Positions 40,042 through 50,340 of a stretch of 64,000 nt of DNA are shown one piece after another. Within the stretch, counting starts at the first letter, position 1; each line of letters opens with the position of its first letter. The translations under genes and the position numbers were made by a program. The DNA is taken from the NCBI RefSeq assembly GCF_010119615.1, contig NZ_QOVG01000003.1, positions 248,001-312,000 of the forward strand, in the 5' to 3' direction. The DNA comes from Pseudoxanthomonas gei. GTDB lineage: Bacteria > Pseudomonadota > Gammaproteobacteria > Xanthomonadales > Xanthomonadaceae. The notes under the pieces were generated by a model, which ran no database searches, was not told where the DNA came from, and was given only the letters and a program-made list of their open reading frames with translations.

Positions 40042-41154
40042 TCAGTCGTCGAGTGCATCCAGTTTGTCGGGTTCCTGCACCGCAATGGCGTTGCGTTGCG
40101 AGCGGAAGCGCTGCGAGGTGGCATAGGCCAGCTTGCGCAAGCGCATGATCGCGCCCAGTGGGCGGTGCGCCTGCAGGCCATGCCAAGGGCTGAAACCCAT
40201 TCCATCGTCCACTGCGGCCGAGCGCGCCGCGCTCCATCCGGTCTGTGGCGGCGCCGTGACCACGGCAACAGTGAGGTAGGGGCTCTCTTCCTCGCTCCAC
40301 TCGGCGGTCGGGTCGTCGAGGGGCATGTCGTAGACGTTGGTGCACAGCTGCGCGCGCAGTTCCCAGCGCCCGCCGTGGCTGCGGAAATGCTCGACCAGCG
40401 CCTCGCGCAAGGCATTCCCGGTGTCGTGCAGGTCGACCAGCTGGCCGGTCAGCGCGGTCAGTTCCGCCGACACCGGCACCAGCTGGTACTTGGCGATGTG
40501 TTCGCCGTGGCGCAGCGGCAACTGGGCGAAATAGGTTTCGCCCAGCACGTGGGTGGGCGGTTCGCCGCCGAGCGAGCGCAGCGTGCCGCTCTTGCCTCCG
40601 AAGGCCTCGACCAGCTTCTCGGTGCCGCGCAGCACCGCCGACAGGGCTTCCTTGGCACCTTCGGCCTTGTCGGTGGTGGCGGCCACCAGCTTCAACCCGC
40701 GCAGGAAGGCCTTGCCGGTCTTTGAATTGAAGCGCGGTCCGTTGACCATGACGAAATCCTGTGTGCTCGCGCCTTCGGCACCTTCCAGGCGCTCGCCTTC
40801 CACCCCCAGCACCTTGAGGGCCAGGCCGCGCGGCGTGGACACCTTGTCATCGAGGATGTCGCCGGGAATGGTGGAGAACCGCATCAGCGTGGGATAGCGG
40901 CCGGGCCTGGCGAACAGGCCCTGGGCCAATACCGCAGGCAGGTCGGCCAGCACCTCGAGTTCGGCCTTCAGCAGGCCGTGGCTCTTGGCATGCACGCTGC
41001 GGATGGCATGGCCGCCATCGGCAAAGGTCTTGCCGGCGATGCGCAGCATGGTCTCGGCGATGTCCTGCGCAGTCTGGGCTTCGTCGTCTTCGACCGGGTC
41101 CAGAGAGGCTTCATAACGCTGGGGCGAGAGGGGAGGTTGCAGGGGTGGCGTCAT
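40042..41154 (-). CDS. Catalase-fold heme protein
   Basis: A 370-aa protein of the catalase-like superfamily, shorter than true catalases (about 480-750). Core signs are SVHAKSHGLLKAELEV (distal His, HAKSHG), MRFSTIPGD, RGLALKVLGVEG and QDFVMVNGPRF. Such short members (SrpA/y4iL type) bind heme and may have organic-peroxidase rather than catalase action. The start at 41154 is preceded by AGGA. It lies divergent from a small gene at 41394. Confidence 0.78.
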   Translation of the reverse strand: MTPPLQPPLSPQRYEASLDPVEDDEAQTAQDIAETMLRIAGKTFADGGHAIRSVHAKSHGLLKAELEVLADLPAVLAQGLFARPGRYPTLMRFSTIPGDILDDKVSTPRGLALKVLGVEGERLEGAEGASTQDFVMVNGPRFNSKTGKAFLRGLKLVAATTDKAEGAKEALSAVLRGTEKLVEAFGGKSGTLRSLGGEPPTHVLGETYFAQLPLRHGEHIAKYQLVPVSAELTALTGQLVDLHDTGNALREALVEHFRSHGGRWELRAQLCTNVYDMPLDDPTAEWSEEESPYLTVAVVTAPPQTGWSAARSAAVDDGMGFSPWHGLQAHRPLGAIMRLRKLAYATSQRFRSQRNAIAVQEPDKLDALDD

Positions 41155-41393
41155 GGGGGATTCCTGAAGAGGGTTTTGAATGGCGCAGCTGCCTGCATGC
41201 CGCATGCGAACCGATGCGTGCTGCAAATGCAGAGGGATGGCGTGTTGTATGCCCGCGCAGCCGTAAACAGGGCGTGCAGGGAGCGTGCACGCCGGCGACG
41301 TCGATGAAGTGCGCGGGCCGACTTTGCAGTGCGGCTACACGGCGTTTACCTGCGTGCCGATACCCTGCCATGCCCTTTCAGGAACCCCCGGCC

Positions 41394-41585
41394 ATGACCC
41401 CTCTGGACAAGCAGATCCGCCGCGAAGTGCTGATCGAAGAAAAACCCTACACCCTGTCCATCGACCCGGACGGCCTGAAGCTGACCGAGAAAGGCAAGCG
41501 CAACGGGGTGTCGTTCAAGTGGGCCGAACTGGTCAATGGCGACGCGGGCCTGGCCGCTGCGCTGCAGGCTTCGGTCAACGGCTGA
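41394..41585 (+). CDS. Small conserved-looking cytoplasmic protein
   Basis: A 63-aa protein, charged and mixed alpha/beta: KQIRREVLIEEKPYTLSIDP, DGLKLTEKGKRNGVSFKWAELV. It ends in a short helix. AGGA lies about ten bases before the ATG at 41394; an upstream ATG at 41370 would add eight residues. The family is not one I can name. It is convergent with the VOC gene, whose stop is only five bases away. Confidence 0.6.
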   Translation: MTPLDKQIRREVLIEEKPYTLSIDPDGLKLTEKGKRNGVSFKWAELVNGDAGLAAALQASVNG

Positions 41586-41589
41586 GGCT

Positions 41590-41940
41590 TCAGCTGAGCA
41601 GGCGATCGCTCTTGGAATGGGCGAAGACGACCTGGTTGCCGTCCTGGTCCTGCACGATGGCCACGTCGACCAGGTCCGAACGCGAGGTCTCGTCGATGTG
41701 GATGCCCTTGGATTCCAGTCCCGCTATCTCGCGGTCCAGGTCTTCCACCACCAGAGTCACCGACGACAAGCCAGCGCGGTTGCCATCCTCGAACACCTGC
41801 ACGCAACCGCCGTTGGGCAATTGCCACTCGGCCACTTCTTCCATCGGCCGTGACGCGGGTCCGAGGATCTGCTCGTACCAGAGCACCGCGGCATCGATAT
41901 CCTTGACCGCGATTCCGGCCAGTGCGTTGACGATGGACAT
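41590..41940 (-). CDS. VOC (glyoxalase-fold) family protein
   Basis: A 116-aa protein with the VOC repeat: VNALAGIAVKDIDAAVLWYEQIL, a central GGCVQVFEDGNRAGLSSVTLV strand pair, and VDVAIVQDQDGNQVVFAHSK at the end. Members may be lyases or resistance proteins; metal ligands cannot be fixed by eye. Its start lies before a 367-base gap holding only a REP pair. Confidence 0.82.
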   Translation of the reverse strand: MSIVNALAGIAVKDIDAAVLWYEQILGPASRPMEEVAEWQLPNGGCVQVFEDGNRAGLSSVTLVVEDLDREIAGLESKGIHIDETSRSDLVDVAIVQDQDGNQVVFAHSKSDRLLS

Positions 41941-42121
41941 GGGACACCTTCGATTGCTGGGGCTTGGCGGGAAGGGATACCGAATCGACGGTTACACGAT
42001 GGTGAAGTAAGCAACGGACGACGTGGACGGTGGCGGACACGGCGGGTTGGAACGGGGCGCGGATATCGCGTCGCGCAGACCATGCACATGGGTCGCGCGG
42101 GCGAACGCGCGCACTGGCGTT

Positions 42122-42219
42122 GGCAGGAGCGACGCGAGTCGCGAAGCAGGCATCGCCTGATTGCCAACCGGGTGCGGGCCCGTGATTTCCTGGCTTCGCG
42201 ACTCGCGTCGCTCCTACAA
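42122..42219. repeat. REP palindrome pair with long spacer
   Basis: GGCAGGAGCGACGCGAGTCG and its inverse surround about 45 bases, longer than in the arrays. It is the only structured element I see in the gap 41941-42307. Confidence 0.82.
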
Positions 42220-42307
42220 AGGAACTTTGCGCCACGGCAATCATCCCGGCGCAGGTCTCCCCTCCCGGCCGTCATCCCGGCGCAGGCCAAGCGTGCAAAA
42301 ACCGGCT

Positions 42308-43474
42308 TCAGGCGTCAGGGACCAGCGCGGCGGTGGCGTCGGGGGTGAATACCGGCGCGGCAAAGGGATCGGGGCCCGGCGTGCGGCCGAACTTGATGGG
42401 TCGGGTGACGCCGCGGTAGCGCCCGATCACCGGATGCTCGATGTCGCCGACCATCTGCTCGGCCAGCACCTGTGGATGGTCGAACATGTCCTCGACTTTC
42501 AGCGCCGCCGCGCACGGCACTTCGTCGCCGAACAGCTGCTCCCACTCCAGCGCGGTGTGGCGCAGCAGCGCGGCATGCAGGTGCGGGACGATTTCAGCGG
42601 CGTGGTGGGCGCGCTTGCGCACGCTGTCGTAGCGTTCGTCGTCATGCAGCACCTGCAGCCCGGTTTTCCCGCACAGCGCCTTCCAGAAGCGCGGCGTGTT
42701 GGCCGAGATGTAGATATGGCCTTCGCGCGCCGGATGGATGCCGGTGACCCCGCCCGAACGCATGTCGCGGCCGATATCCAGCGATTCGCCCTGGGCCCAG
42801 ATCATCCGCGCCGACTGCATGGTCAGTGCGCTGCGCAACAGCGACACGCCGACGAACTGGCCCAGGCCGCTGCGTTCGCGTTCGTACAGGGCCGAGGACA
42901 CGCCAGCGGCCAGCAGCGCCGCGGCGTAGTAGTCGACCACCGAACCGTAGATGATTTCCGGCGCGCCGCCACGCTTGCCCTGCAGCGCGCACATGCCGGT
43001 CATGGTCTGCAGGACCTGGTCGTAGCCGGCCTTGTCCTTCATCGGCCCGGTTTCGCCATAGCCGGTGATCGCGCAATAGATCAGGCGCGGATTGATCAGG
43101 TTCAGTCGCTCGTGGTCGATGCCCAGCCGCGCCGGCACGCTGGGACGGAAGTTGTGCACCAGCACGTCGGCCTCGCGCACCAGCCTGAGCAGTGCGGCCA
43201 GTCCCTGCGGCTGCTTCAGGTCCAGGGTGATGCCCAGCTTGCTGCGGTTGACGCCGATGAAGGCGCGGCTCTCGGCCTGCAGGGTGGACGGGTACTTGCG
43301 CAGGTTGTCGCCGTCGGGCGGCTCGATCTTGAGCACGTCCGCGCCCTGGTCGGCCAGCAGCGTGCAGCCGTAAGGGCCTGCGATATATGCGCTGAGATCG
43401 AGCACGCGCACGCCGCTCAGCGGCCCGGCTGCGCCGGTACGGCCTGCGAACGTGAAAGCGGAATCGGTCGCCAT
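42308..43474 (-). CDS. Class III CoA-transferase (CaiB/BaiF family)
   Basis: A 388-aa protein: LSGVRVLDLSAYIAGPYGCTLLADQGADVLKIEPP (conserved start, shown in part), RSKLGITLDLKQPQG, then VLVHNFRPSVPARLGID and AITGYGETGPMKDKAGYD with the catalytic Asp of the family (DKAGYDQVLQ). Class III enzymes move CoA between carboxylic acids. AAGGAAG precedes ATG 43474. The HpcH/CitE-like lyase at 56430 is a typical partner type, but it is 13 kb away, so a joint pathway is only a possibility. Confidence 0.88.
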   Translation of the reverse strand: MATDSAFTFAGRTGAAGPLSGVRVLDLSAYIAGPYGCTLLADQGADVLKIEPPDGDNLRKYPSTLQAESRAFIGVNRSKLGITLDLKQPQGLAALLRLVREADVLVHNFRPSVPARLGIDHERLNLINPRLIYCAITGYGETGPMKDKAGYDQVLQTMTGMCALQGKRGGAPEIIYGSVVDYYAAALLAAGVSSALYERERSGLGQFVGVSLLRSALTMQSARMIWAQGESLDIGRDMRSGGVTGIHPAREGHIYISANTPRFWKALCGKTGLQVLHDDERYDSVRKRAHHAAEIVPHLHAALLRHTALEWEQLFGDEVPCAAALKVEDMFDHPQVLAEQMVGDIEHPVIGRYRGVTRPIKFGRTPGPDPFAAPVFTPDATAALVPDA

Positions 43475-43629
43475 AAGGTCTTCCTTACCCCGGTAACAAC
43501 ATCGACGAAAAGTCTGGCCCATGGTCAGGGGCTTGAACAGGATGGTCCGCTAGCTTCTGACGGCACAATTTCTTGCTTGAGGGGTGTGGTGCGGGGCATT
43601 CGCAATACGGCGTGGACGGATTCCGATCA

Positions 43630-43831
43630 CCCCCTCTCCCCTTGCGGGAGAGGGTGGCCGACAGGCCGGGAGAGGGGAAGCCGGCGCCGTCTTCCTGTCC
43701 ATACTCGCTGCTTGTCGAGCGTGGGGCGCCTGCACGATGGCTACATTCGACAAATTGAGGCGCCGGACAATGTCGCGGCTCCGGCCTTCCCTCTCCCGCC
43801 TTCGGCACCCTCTCCCGCAAGGGGAGAGGGG
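43630..43831. repeat. 200-bp element with inverted CCCTCTCCC ends
   Basis: CCCCTCTCCCCTTGCGGGAG at 43630 and its inverse at about 43808-43831 enclose a segment with further inverted words (GGGAGAGGGGAAGCCGG against CCGGCCTTCCCTCTCCC). The layout resembles a small non-autonomous element. It fills the gap 43475-43913, which has no gene. Confidence 0.6.
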
Positions 43832-43913
43832 CGCTCGGGGCCGGCACCATGGGGTCTGCCACTGTCATCGCGCACCGGAACATCCAACGGGATGCCTTTC
43901 ACGCCACCGCACT

Positions 43914-45776
43914 TCATCCCACCGCATCACGCGCTTCAACCGGTGCCAGCGACATCCAGGTCAGGCGCCAGGCGCCGTCGACGCGGCCGCCGGTGCGGTA
44001 ATAGGGCTCCAGCGTTAGGGGGGTACGGCCGAGGCTGTGCAGATGGATCGCCGGGCCTTCGCCCTGGTCCTGCGGCGCCACCTGCAGCCATTCCGTTGAC
44101 GGGCCAGCGGACAGGCGCAGGGTCTCGCCGGTCTTGTAGCCGTCGACCAGCCCACTGGCGTAGACCAAGGGGCCGCGGGTGACCGCCACGTATTCGTAAT
44201 GCATCACCTGCTGGCGCACTGGTGAACCATCGGGCGCGCGTGATTCCTGGGTGTTCTGCTGCACCTGGACGTGGGCAACGGGGACCATCGGCAGGTCAAG
44301 CGTGACCTGGTCGCCATGGCTCCATTCGCGCTCGATGACCGCGTACTGGCCTGCTGTCACCGCGCCGTGGTGGGCAACGCCGTTGATTGCCAACGTGGCG
44401 CCCTGCGCCCATTGCGGGACGCGCACCGACAGGACGAAGCGCGCTCTGCGTTCTGCTTGCACGGCCAGGGTGATGGCGCCGTCGAAGGGAAAGCGCGTGG
44501 CTTGCGTCAGCTTCAGGCTGCCGGCAGCGGGATGGTCGAAAGCGGCGCTGCCGGGGCCCAGCAGGTTGACCGCGATGTGTCCCTGCGCCGATTGCGTGTA
44601 GGCGATCGCCGGCAGTTCCTCGATGGCCATTGCACCGCTGGACTTGCAGCAACGCCAGTACGTGGTGTGCACGCGGCGGCCATTGGGGAACGAGTAGTAG
44701 CACCAGTCCTCGCCGTTGGGCGCCATCGCACCCAGCAGGTCGTTGTAGGCAGTGCGCTCGATTTCCTCGGCATAACGCGCCTCGCCGCTGATGGCCAGCA
44801 GTTCGCGATTGAGCTGGATCCAGGCCAGCACCGAACAGGTTTCCACATAGGCCTGCGGACTGAATACGCCGGCCGGATTGAATACTTCGCGGGAACGATG
44901 CCCCACCCCGCCCCAGGGTCCGCCGCCCAGGCTCAGGTGATGGTCGCGGATGCTCTGCCACAGGTTTTCGACTGCCTGGCGATACGAGGCATCGCCGGTG
45001 GCCTTGTGCAGCTTGGCCAGGCCGACCAGGTTCCAGGCCAGCTGGTAGGCCTTGCCGGTGGCGATTTCCGACGCGTCCACGCCTTCCAGCGCGCGCCGCA
45101 GCAGGGCCAGGTCGGGATTGGCGTCGGCCTGCTGCAGAACCCGCTGCGACAGGGCCAGGTAACGCGGCTCACCCGTCGCGAAATACAGGTCCACCGCCGC
45201 GTCCATCAGTACCGTCGCCGACATGCCGTGGTGGTTGCCGAGTTCGCAGATGTCGATGCCGCCCTCGCCCAGTGTGTGCCAGCACAGGTCGCCGATCCTG
45301 CGGGCCGCTTCCAGGTACGCGGCCTTGGGGAAATGCCGGTGCACTTCCAGCAGGCCCAGGACCAGGTAACTGTGCGTCCAGATGTCCCAGGTGCGCACGC
45401 TGGGCGCGCCGTCCCAGGTGCCCGGCTTGGGCGGCTGCCTGCGCATGAAGCGATGGTCGGCTGCGTAGGTGCCCAGGTAGCCATCGGTGTCCTGCACGGC
45501 CACCAGGTAATCGGTCACGCGCAACAGGTTGGCGATCAGTTGCGGATCACCCGTGCGCGCCGCGGACTTGGCCGTGGCCACCAGCCACTTGCCGGCGTGT
45601 TCGCCGTACCAGTCGCCCTCGTCGTTCTTCGCTGCGCGCGCCGGGTCGAAGATCCCGATGGCAGGGCTGTTCTCATCGACGATGAAGGTCGACAGGCGGC
45701 CGGACTGGTTGGCGGCGAGCGCGGCGCCCAGCAGGCCGCCGAGTTCCACCTTCACCGAAGGCAGCAACGGAATCAT
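43914..45776 (-). CDS. GH127 beta-L-arabinofuranosidase
   Basis: A 620-aa protein of the DUF1680/GH127 family. The zinc-cysteine catalytic centre is visible: Glu312 and Cys314 in YVETCSVLAW, and Cys376-Cys377 in YWRCCKSSG. Other family signatures are WTHSYLVLGLLEVHR, ELGNHHGMSATVLMDAAVDLY and CYYSFPNGRRVHTTYW. Known members release beta-L-arabinofuranose from plant glycoproteins and pectic side chains. No signal peptide is visible, so it likely acts on imported oligosaccharides in the cytoplasm. ATGA overlap with the upstream gene (45773-45776). Confidence 0.9.
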   Translation of the reverse strand: MIPLLPSVKVELGGLLGAALAANQSGRLSTFIVDENSPAIGIFDPARAAKNDEGDWYGEHAGKWLVATAKSAARTGDPQLIANLLRVTDYLVAVQDTDGYLGTYAADHRFMRRQPPKPGTWDGAPSVRTWDIWTHSYLVLGLLEVHRHFPKAAYLEAARRIGDLCWHTLGEGGIDICELGNHHGMSATVLMDAAVDLYFATGEPRYLALSQRVLQQADANPDLALLRRALEGVDASEIATGKAYQLAWNLVGLAKLHKATGDASYRQAVENLWQSIRDHHLSLGGGPWGGVGHRSREVFNPAGVFSPQAYVETCSVLAWIQLNRELLAISGEARYAEEIERTAYNDLLGAMAPNGEDWCYYSFPNGRRVHTTYWRCCKSSGAMAIEELPAIAYTQSAQGHIAVNLLGPGSAAFDHPAAGSLKLTQATRFPFDGAITLAVQAERRARFVLSVRVPQWAQGATLAINGVAHHGAVTAGQYAVIEREWSHGDQVTLDLPMVPVAHVQVQQNTQESRAPDGSPVRQQVMHYEYVAVTRGPLVYASGLVDGYKTGETLRLSAGPSTEWLQVAPQDQGEGPAIHLHSLGRTPLTLEPYYRTGGRVDGAWRLTWMSLAPVEARDAVG

Positions 45777-47965
45777 CCGGCGTCCACCACGCAGCGGAAG
45801 CCGATGCCGCCGGAGCGATCCTTGCAGGGCGCCATCAGCAGCAGCTTGCCATGCTGGTCAAGCCGGTAGGCCTGCGGGAAATACCAGTGCGAGGTCTGCG
45901 GCTTGTAGGCGCTGCCGCCACGCAGCACCGCCGCGCGGGTGTGGTCGTCGGCGTATTCGTCGGTCCACTGCCAGACATTGCCCACCAGGTCCATCACCCC
46001 GAACGGGCTGGCGCCATCGGGATGCGCATCGACATCGGCCGGTGGCCGCATGCGCCGTTCGCGATCCTGCGCGGGCACCGCGTCGGCGTTCCAGGCATTG
46101 CCCCAGGGATAGGCGCGGCCGTCATTGCCCTGCGCCGCGTACTGCCATTCCCACTCGTGCGGCAGGCGCTTGCGGGCCCACTGCGCATAAGCGCGTGCGT
46201 CCTCGAGGGACACCCACGTCACCGGCTTCTGTTCCCAACCCGCCACCGGCGCGCCGTCCACCCAGTGGCGCAGGAAATTGTGCGCATCGACCGGCTGGTA
46301 GCCGCTCTCTTCGACGAAGCGCTTGAACTGCGCGTTGCTGACCGGGTAGCGGTCGATGTGGAAGGCGCGCATCTGCATCAGCTTGCGATGGCCGCGGCGG
46401 GCGCTGCTTTCCCACGGGTACTGGAAGTCGACCCCCTCCCAGGTCTGGCCTTCGATCTCGATGCCGCCCACCACGAAGTCGAACTCACCGGCGGATATCG
46501 CGATCATGCCTTCAGGCGGATCCTGCAGGGGTTCGGTGCGCGCGATGGCGGTGATGGTCTGCGGAATCGACTTCCATTGCTGCGACAGCGACTGCAGCGG
46601 AGTGGCTGCGAGTGCGCTCATGCGCTCCAGGAACGCGCTTAGTTCCGGCTCCCGTACGTCCGCCTCCAGCACCAGCAGCGCGCCGTAGCCCCTGCCTTCC
46701 AGCGACAGGGTGACGACGGCCTGGTCGCCGGCGATGCGCGGCTTCAATGCCACCCCATTCCAGGCATCGAAATACTGCGCGCCTTGTGAATGCGGCACGG
46801 CGATCTGTTCGCCGGCCACTTCGTACTCGTTGCGATTGACGATACTCCACAGCGTGCGGCCTTCACCTGGGAAACGGCTGGCGAACACGCCGGCCTGCAG
46901 GGTGGCGGCGTACGGCTGCCATTCCAGACTGACCATCAGCGGTGCGAACTGGCGCTCGACCGCGGCAATGCGGCGCAGGCTTTCGGCATCGCGCGGGGTG
47001 AACTGGTTCCAGATGCCCCAGATGTTTTCCCAGGCGTTGTAACCCACGCCATTGAAGAAGATGTACTGCAGGTCGTTGGTCCGGTCGCGGCCCCAGCGGT
47101 TCTCGTAGTTGATCATGTGGCGCGGTTCCAGCCACTTGAACTTGGCCACCGACGGAATCACGTCGGCCGGCACCTTCTTGCCCCAGCTCTGCACGTTCCA
47201 GATCAGGTGTTCCTCGGCGCTGATGGTGGACTCGGGCTGCACCACCACCGGGCAACCCAGGGCATCGCAGGCATCGAAGAACGCGCGCGGCACGCCGTTG
47301 TAGGTGTCGCCATTGATGCCGTCGGCGCCGGTCTGCTTGACCAGGCGCGCGATCGCCTGCCAGTCCGGTTCGCCCTGTTCGCGGGTGCCGTTGTCCCAGG
47401 GCATGGTTGGCAGGAACACCTTGACCCCGCGGCGATGGAAATCGGCGACCACGCCGGCGATGCCTTCCACTCCGCCCGGCAGGTCGTGGATCAGGTCGAA
47501 CTGGTTGCGGTCGTCCACGCCGATGTTCGGATAGATGTACCAGAGCAGCACGCTGTCGAGGCCGCCGAAGCGCGCCTCGAGGTCGTCCAGGTAGCGGTCC
47601 ACCGTGTATTTGCCGCTGGCCGGATCGAAGAAGTAGCGGTCCTCGATCATCATCTGCGCATGCACGAAGTTGCGCTGCGACCACTGCAGTTCGGGGCGGC
47701 GATAGTTGGCATCGTCGTAGCCGATGCGGGTCAGGTGCTCGCGGCGCCAGTCACGCAGTTCGCGCACCCAATCGTCGGCGGTGCCGTTGACGTCCATTTT
47801 CCAGTGGCCGATCTCGGCGAACGGCCAGCCCGGCGCCTTGCCCGGCGTGGGCAGGTAGCGCTGGGTGGTGACGTGGGAAAACTTGTATTCGGTCCTGATT
47901 TCCGCTGCCGCGTCGCGGTTGCGATCGTCGGAGGGAAACGGGCTGTATTGCGGGGTCGCGGTCAT
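45773..47965 (-). CDS. Glycosidase-like barrel fused to a SUMF1 domain
   Basis: A 730-aa protein from ATG 47965. Residues about 90-420 look like a (beta/alpha) barrel: LWYIYPNIGVDDRNQFDLIH, GVKVFLPTMPWDNGTREQ, ADGINGDTYNGVP and VVVQPESTISAEEHLIW could hold acidic catalytic residues, but I cannot place it in a known family. Residues about 510-730 match SUMF1/formylglycine-generating-enzyme-like proteins: GEFDFVVGG, HIDRYPVSNAQFKRFV, VSLEDARAYAQWARKRLP, GNVWQWTDEYADD and the end GGIGFRCV. The last gene of the unit is GH127, so a role on arabinose-containing glycans is likely. No signal peptide. Confidence 0.75.
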   Translation of the reverse strand: MTATPQYSPFPSDDRNRDAAAEIRTEYKFSHVTTQRYLPTPGKAPGWPFAEIGHWKMDVNGTADDWVRELRDWRREHLTRIGYDDANYRRPELQWSQRNFVHAQMMIEDRYFFDPASGKYTVDRYLDDLEARFGGLDSVLLWYIYPNIGVDDRNQFDLIHDLPGGVEGIAGVVADFHRRGVKVFLPTMPWDNGTREQGEPDWQAIARLVKQTGADGINGDTYNGVPRAFFDACDALGCPVVVQPESTISAEEHLIWNVQSWGKKVPADVIPSVAKFKWLEPRHMINYENRWGRDRTNDLQYIFFNGVGYNAWENIWGIWNQFTPRDAESLRRIAAVERQFAPLMVSLEWQPYAATLQAGVFASRFPGEGRTLWSIVNRNEYEVAGEQIAVPHSQGAQYFDAWNGVALKPRIAGDQAVVTLSLEGRGYGALLVLEADVREPELSAFLERMSALAATPLQSLSQQWKSIPQTITAIARTEPLQDPPEGMIAISAGEFDFVVGGIEIEGQTWEGVDFQYPWESSARRGHRKLMQMRAFHIDRYPVSNAQFKRFVEESGYQPVDAHNFLRHWVDGAPVAGWEQKPVTWVSLEDARAYAQWARKRLPHEWEWQYAAQGNDGRAYPWGNAWNADAVPAQDRERRMRPPADVDAHPDGASPFGVMDLVGNVWQWTDEYADDHTRAAVLRGGSAYKPQTSHWYFPQAYRLDQHGKLLLMAPCKDRSGGIGFRCVVDAG

Positions 47966-48011
47966 GGTCTTTCGAATTCCGGGGGAAGGCTGGACAGGCT
48001 GGAAGCGAGTG

Positions 48012-48962
48012 TCACACAAGGCCGCAATAGGCGGCGAGGACATGCTCGTCGGGGTGCGCGTGGCGATCGTCGGAGCGCAGCAACGCTTCCACTTCGGCAC
48101 GCTGGGGAATGCTGGATTGCGCGCCCAGGCGCGTGCAGGCCAGCGCCGAGGCGGCGCATGCGTAGCGCAGGGCTGCCGGCAGTGGTTGACCCAGATGCAG
48201 CGTCGCCACCAGCGCGCCACAGAAGGTATCGCCGGCGGCGGTGGTGTCCACGGCCTGCACCTTGAATCCGGACTGCAGGAAGAACCGCGCCTGCTGGCGT
48301 GCGCAGCAACCGCGCGCGCCCAGGGTCACCACCACGCAAGGGCAATCCAGCAGCGCCAGGCATTCGGCCACGCTGCCATGGTGGCCGGTGATCGCGGCCA
48401 GCTCGCCTTCGTTGACCACCAGCACATCCACCGAACGCAACAGCTCGGTCGGCAAGGCGCGTGCCGGCGCCGCGTTGAGCACGACCTGCACGCCGGCTTC
48501 GCGCGCGGCCAGCGCGTAGGCGGTCACCGCTTCCAGCGGAGTTTCCAGCTGCAGCAACAGATGGCTGACGCCCTGCAGCGAGGACAGCTCGTTGCCCAGC
48601 AGGGCACTGTTGGCGCCCGGGGCCACGGTGATGGCGTTCTCTGCGTCATCGGAAAGGCAGATGAAGGCGGTGCCGGTGGGCTGCACGCTGCGCACCACCT
48701 GCATCTCCACGCCCGCATCGGCCAGCGAATGCTCGATGGTCCTGGCGAAGCCATCGTTGCCCAGGGCCAGCAGCATGCGCGTGGCCACGCCGCCGGCGCG
48801 CGCGCTGGCCACCGCCTGGTTGGCGCCCTTGCCGCCCGGGAAAGTGGCGAACTCGCGCCCCAGCACGGTCTCGCCGGGAGCGGGTACGTGCGAGGCACGC
48901 ACCACGAAATCAAGGTTTGCCGACCCCGCCACCAGCAGGGTGTCGCGGACCCGCGCGTTCAT
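48012..48962 (-). CDS. rbsK: Ribokinase-like PfkB sugar kinase
   Basis: A 316-aa protein of the PfkB family with ribokinase features: [21 protein letters not shown] (start region), a mid [11 protein letters not shown] stretch and the catalytic motif [13 protein letters not shown] with Asp near residue 250. It starts inside the stop of the serine hydrolase (ATGA at 48959-48962). Ribokinases phosphorylate D-ribose, but in this locus a pentose such as arabinose/ribulose is equally possible. The symbol reflects resemblance only. Confidence 0.85.
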   Translation of the reverse strand: MNARVRDTLLVAGSANLDFVVRASHVPAPGETVLGREFATFPGGKGANQAVASARAGGVATRMLLALGNDGFARTIEHSLADAGVEMQVVRSVQPTGTAFICLSDDAENAITVAPGANSALLGNELSSLQGVSHLLLQLETPLEAVTAYALAAREAGVQVVLNAAPARALPTELLRSVDVLVVNEGELAAITGHHGSVAECLALLDCPCVVVTLGARGCCARQQARFFLQSGFKVQAVDTTAAGDTFCGALVATLHLGQPLPAALRYACAASALACTRLGAQSSIPQRAEVEALLRSDDRHAHPDEHVLAAYCGLV

Positions 48963-50326
48963 CGCGGCAGTGCCTGCTGGACCAGATTGTAGTAGGTCGT
49001 GCTGATGCGCGGCAGATCGTTGGCCGCGTCATTGGGCAGGTGCTGCAGCAGCAGGATCGAGATCATCCGTTTCTTCGGGTCGATGGAAAAGTAGGTGGAG
49101 GCCGCGCCCGACCAGCCGAACTGGCCCGGCGCGCCGAGGCGGCCCTTGCCGGCAGGATCGAGCAGGACCGAGCCGCCCAGGCCGAAGCCTTCGGCATCGC
49201 TGAACTGGGTGACCGGCCGGGCGAGGAAGCCGAGCTGGTTGGTCATCATCGCGGCGACGCTCTGCGGGCCGAGGATCGCCACGCCATCGAGTGAGCCGCC
49301 GGCAAGCAGCATCCGGCCGAAGCGCAGGAAGTCGGGCGCGGTGGAATAAAGTCCTCCGGCCCCGCTGGGATAGGGATTGAGCATGGCACCGGGTTCACGC
49401 GCACTGGGGCCGTCGTCAAGGACGAGTTTGCCGTCCGCGCCCATCACGGTGATATCGACGATGCGCCCGCGCTGGTCGGCGGGCACGCTGAAACCGGTGT
49501 CGTGCATCCGCAGCGGACCCAGGATGCGTTGCTGCACGAAGTCGTCGAAGCGCTGCCCGCTGGCCACTTCCACCATGCGCGCGGCCACTTCGATCTGGGT
49601 GCCGTCATAGCGGAAGCGCGTGCCGGGCTCCACTGCAAGAGGCAGCTTCGCCAGGCGCCTTGAAAACTCCGCCAGGTCCGCCGAACCATGCAGGTCGGCG
49701 CGTTCGAGCAGTCGGGTCGCCTCCTCGCCACCGGCCGTTGCAAACCCGGCCGTGTGGGTCAGCAACTGGCGCAGGGTGATCTTCGAACGCGCCTGCCGCA
49801 GGACTGGCCTGTCGGCGGTGCCTGCAACCAGAACCTGCATGTCCGCGAACTCGGGCAGCGTGTTCACGACCGGATCGTCGAGCGAGAGCTTGCCCTCTTC
49901 CACCAGCATCAGCACGGCGACCGTGGTCACCGTCTTGGTCATGGAATAGATGCGGAAAATGGAGTCCTCGCGCATCGGCGAGCGACGCGCCAGGTCACCA
50001 AAGCCGTAGGCCTGCGACTGCACGATGGCACCATCGCGGTAGACCAGGCTGACCGCGCCCAGGTAGCCATGGGCGTCGGTCGACTGGCGCAGGAAGCCAT
50101 CCAGCGTCTGCAGGCGTTGCGCCGGTAGCCGAGGAGAGTCGGCCACCGCGCCTGCAGCGCTGGTGGGCGGCGGCGATGAGGCAACGGCCACCGAAGCCAG
50201 GCCGAGCACGATGCCGCACAACAAGGGAAAGAACTTCAGGCGTGCGTGCAGGTGGGTCGTCGATGGCGGCCGTCCGTCATCCGGCAGGGCGAGCTTGAAC
50301 CCGACCTGCAGGCAGGCGTACGCCAT
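48959..50326 (-). CDS. Periplasmic serine hydrolase (beta-lactamase class C fold)
   Basis: A 455-aa protein. After a hydrophobic segment ([20 protein letters not shown], which may be a signal anchor starting near residue 31) comes a class C-like hydrolase: catalytic SxxK as SMTKT (near residue 130), LLTHTAGFA, a [16 protein letters not shown] region for the Tyr motif, and GFGLGGSVL near the end. Members include esterases, D-aminopeptidases and transpeptidases; the exact activity is unknown. It begins 14 bases after the TonB receptor stop and overlaps rbsK. Confidence 0.85.
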   Translation of the reverse strand: MAYACLQVGFKLALPDDGRPPSTTHLHARLKFFPLLCGIVLGLASVAVASSPPPTSAAGAVADSPRLPAQRLQTLDGFLRQSTDAHGYLGAVSLVYRDGAIVQSQAYGFGDLARRSPMREDSIFRIYSMTKTVTTVAVLMLVEEGKLSLDDPVVNTLPEFADMQVLVAGTADRPVLRQARSKITLRQLLTHTAGFATAGGEEATRLLERADLHGSADLAEFSRRLAKLPLAVEPGTRFRYDGTQIEVAARMVEVASGQRFDDFVQQRILGPLRMHDTGFSVPADQRGRIVDITVMGADGKLVLDDGPSAREPGAMLNPYPSGAGGLYSTAPDFLRFGRMLLAGGSLDGVAILGPQSVAAMMTNQLGFLARPVTQFSDAEGFGLGGSVLLDPAGKGRLGAPGQFGWSGAASTYFSIDPKKRMISILLLQHLPNDAANDLPRISTTYYNLVQQALPR

Positions 50327-50340
50327 CGACAACTCGCCGA

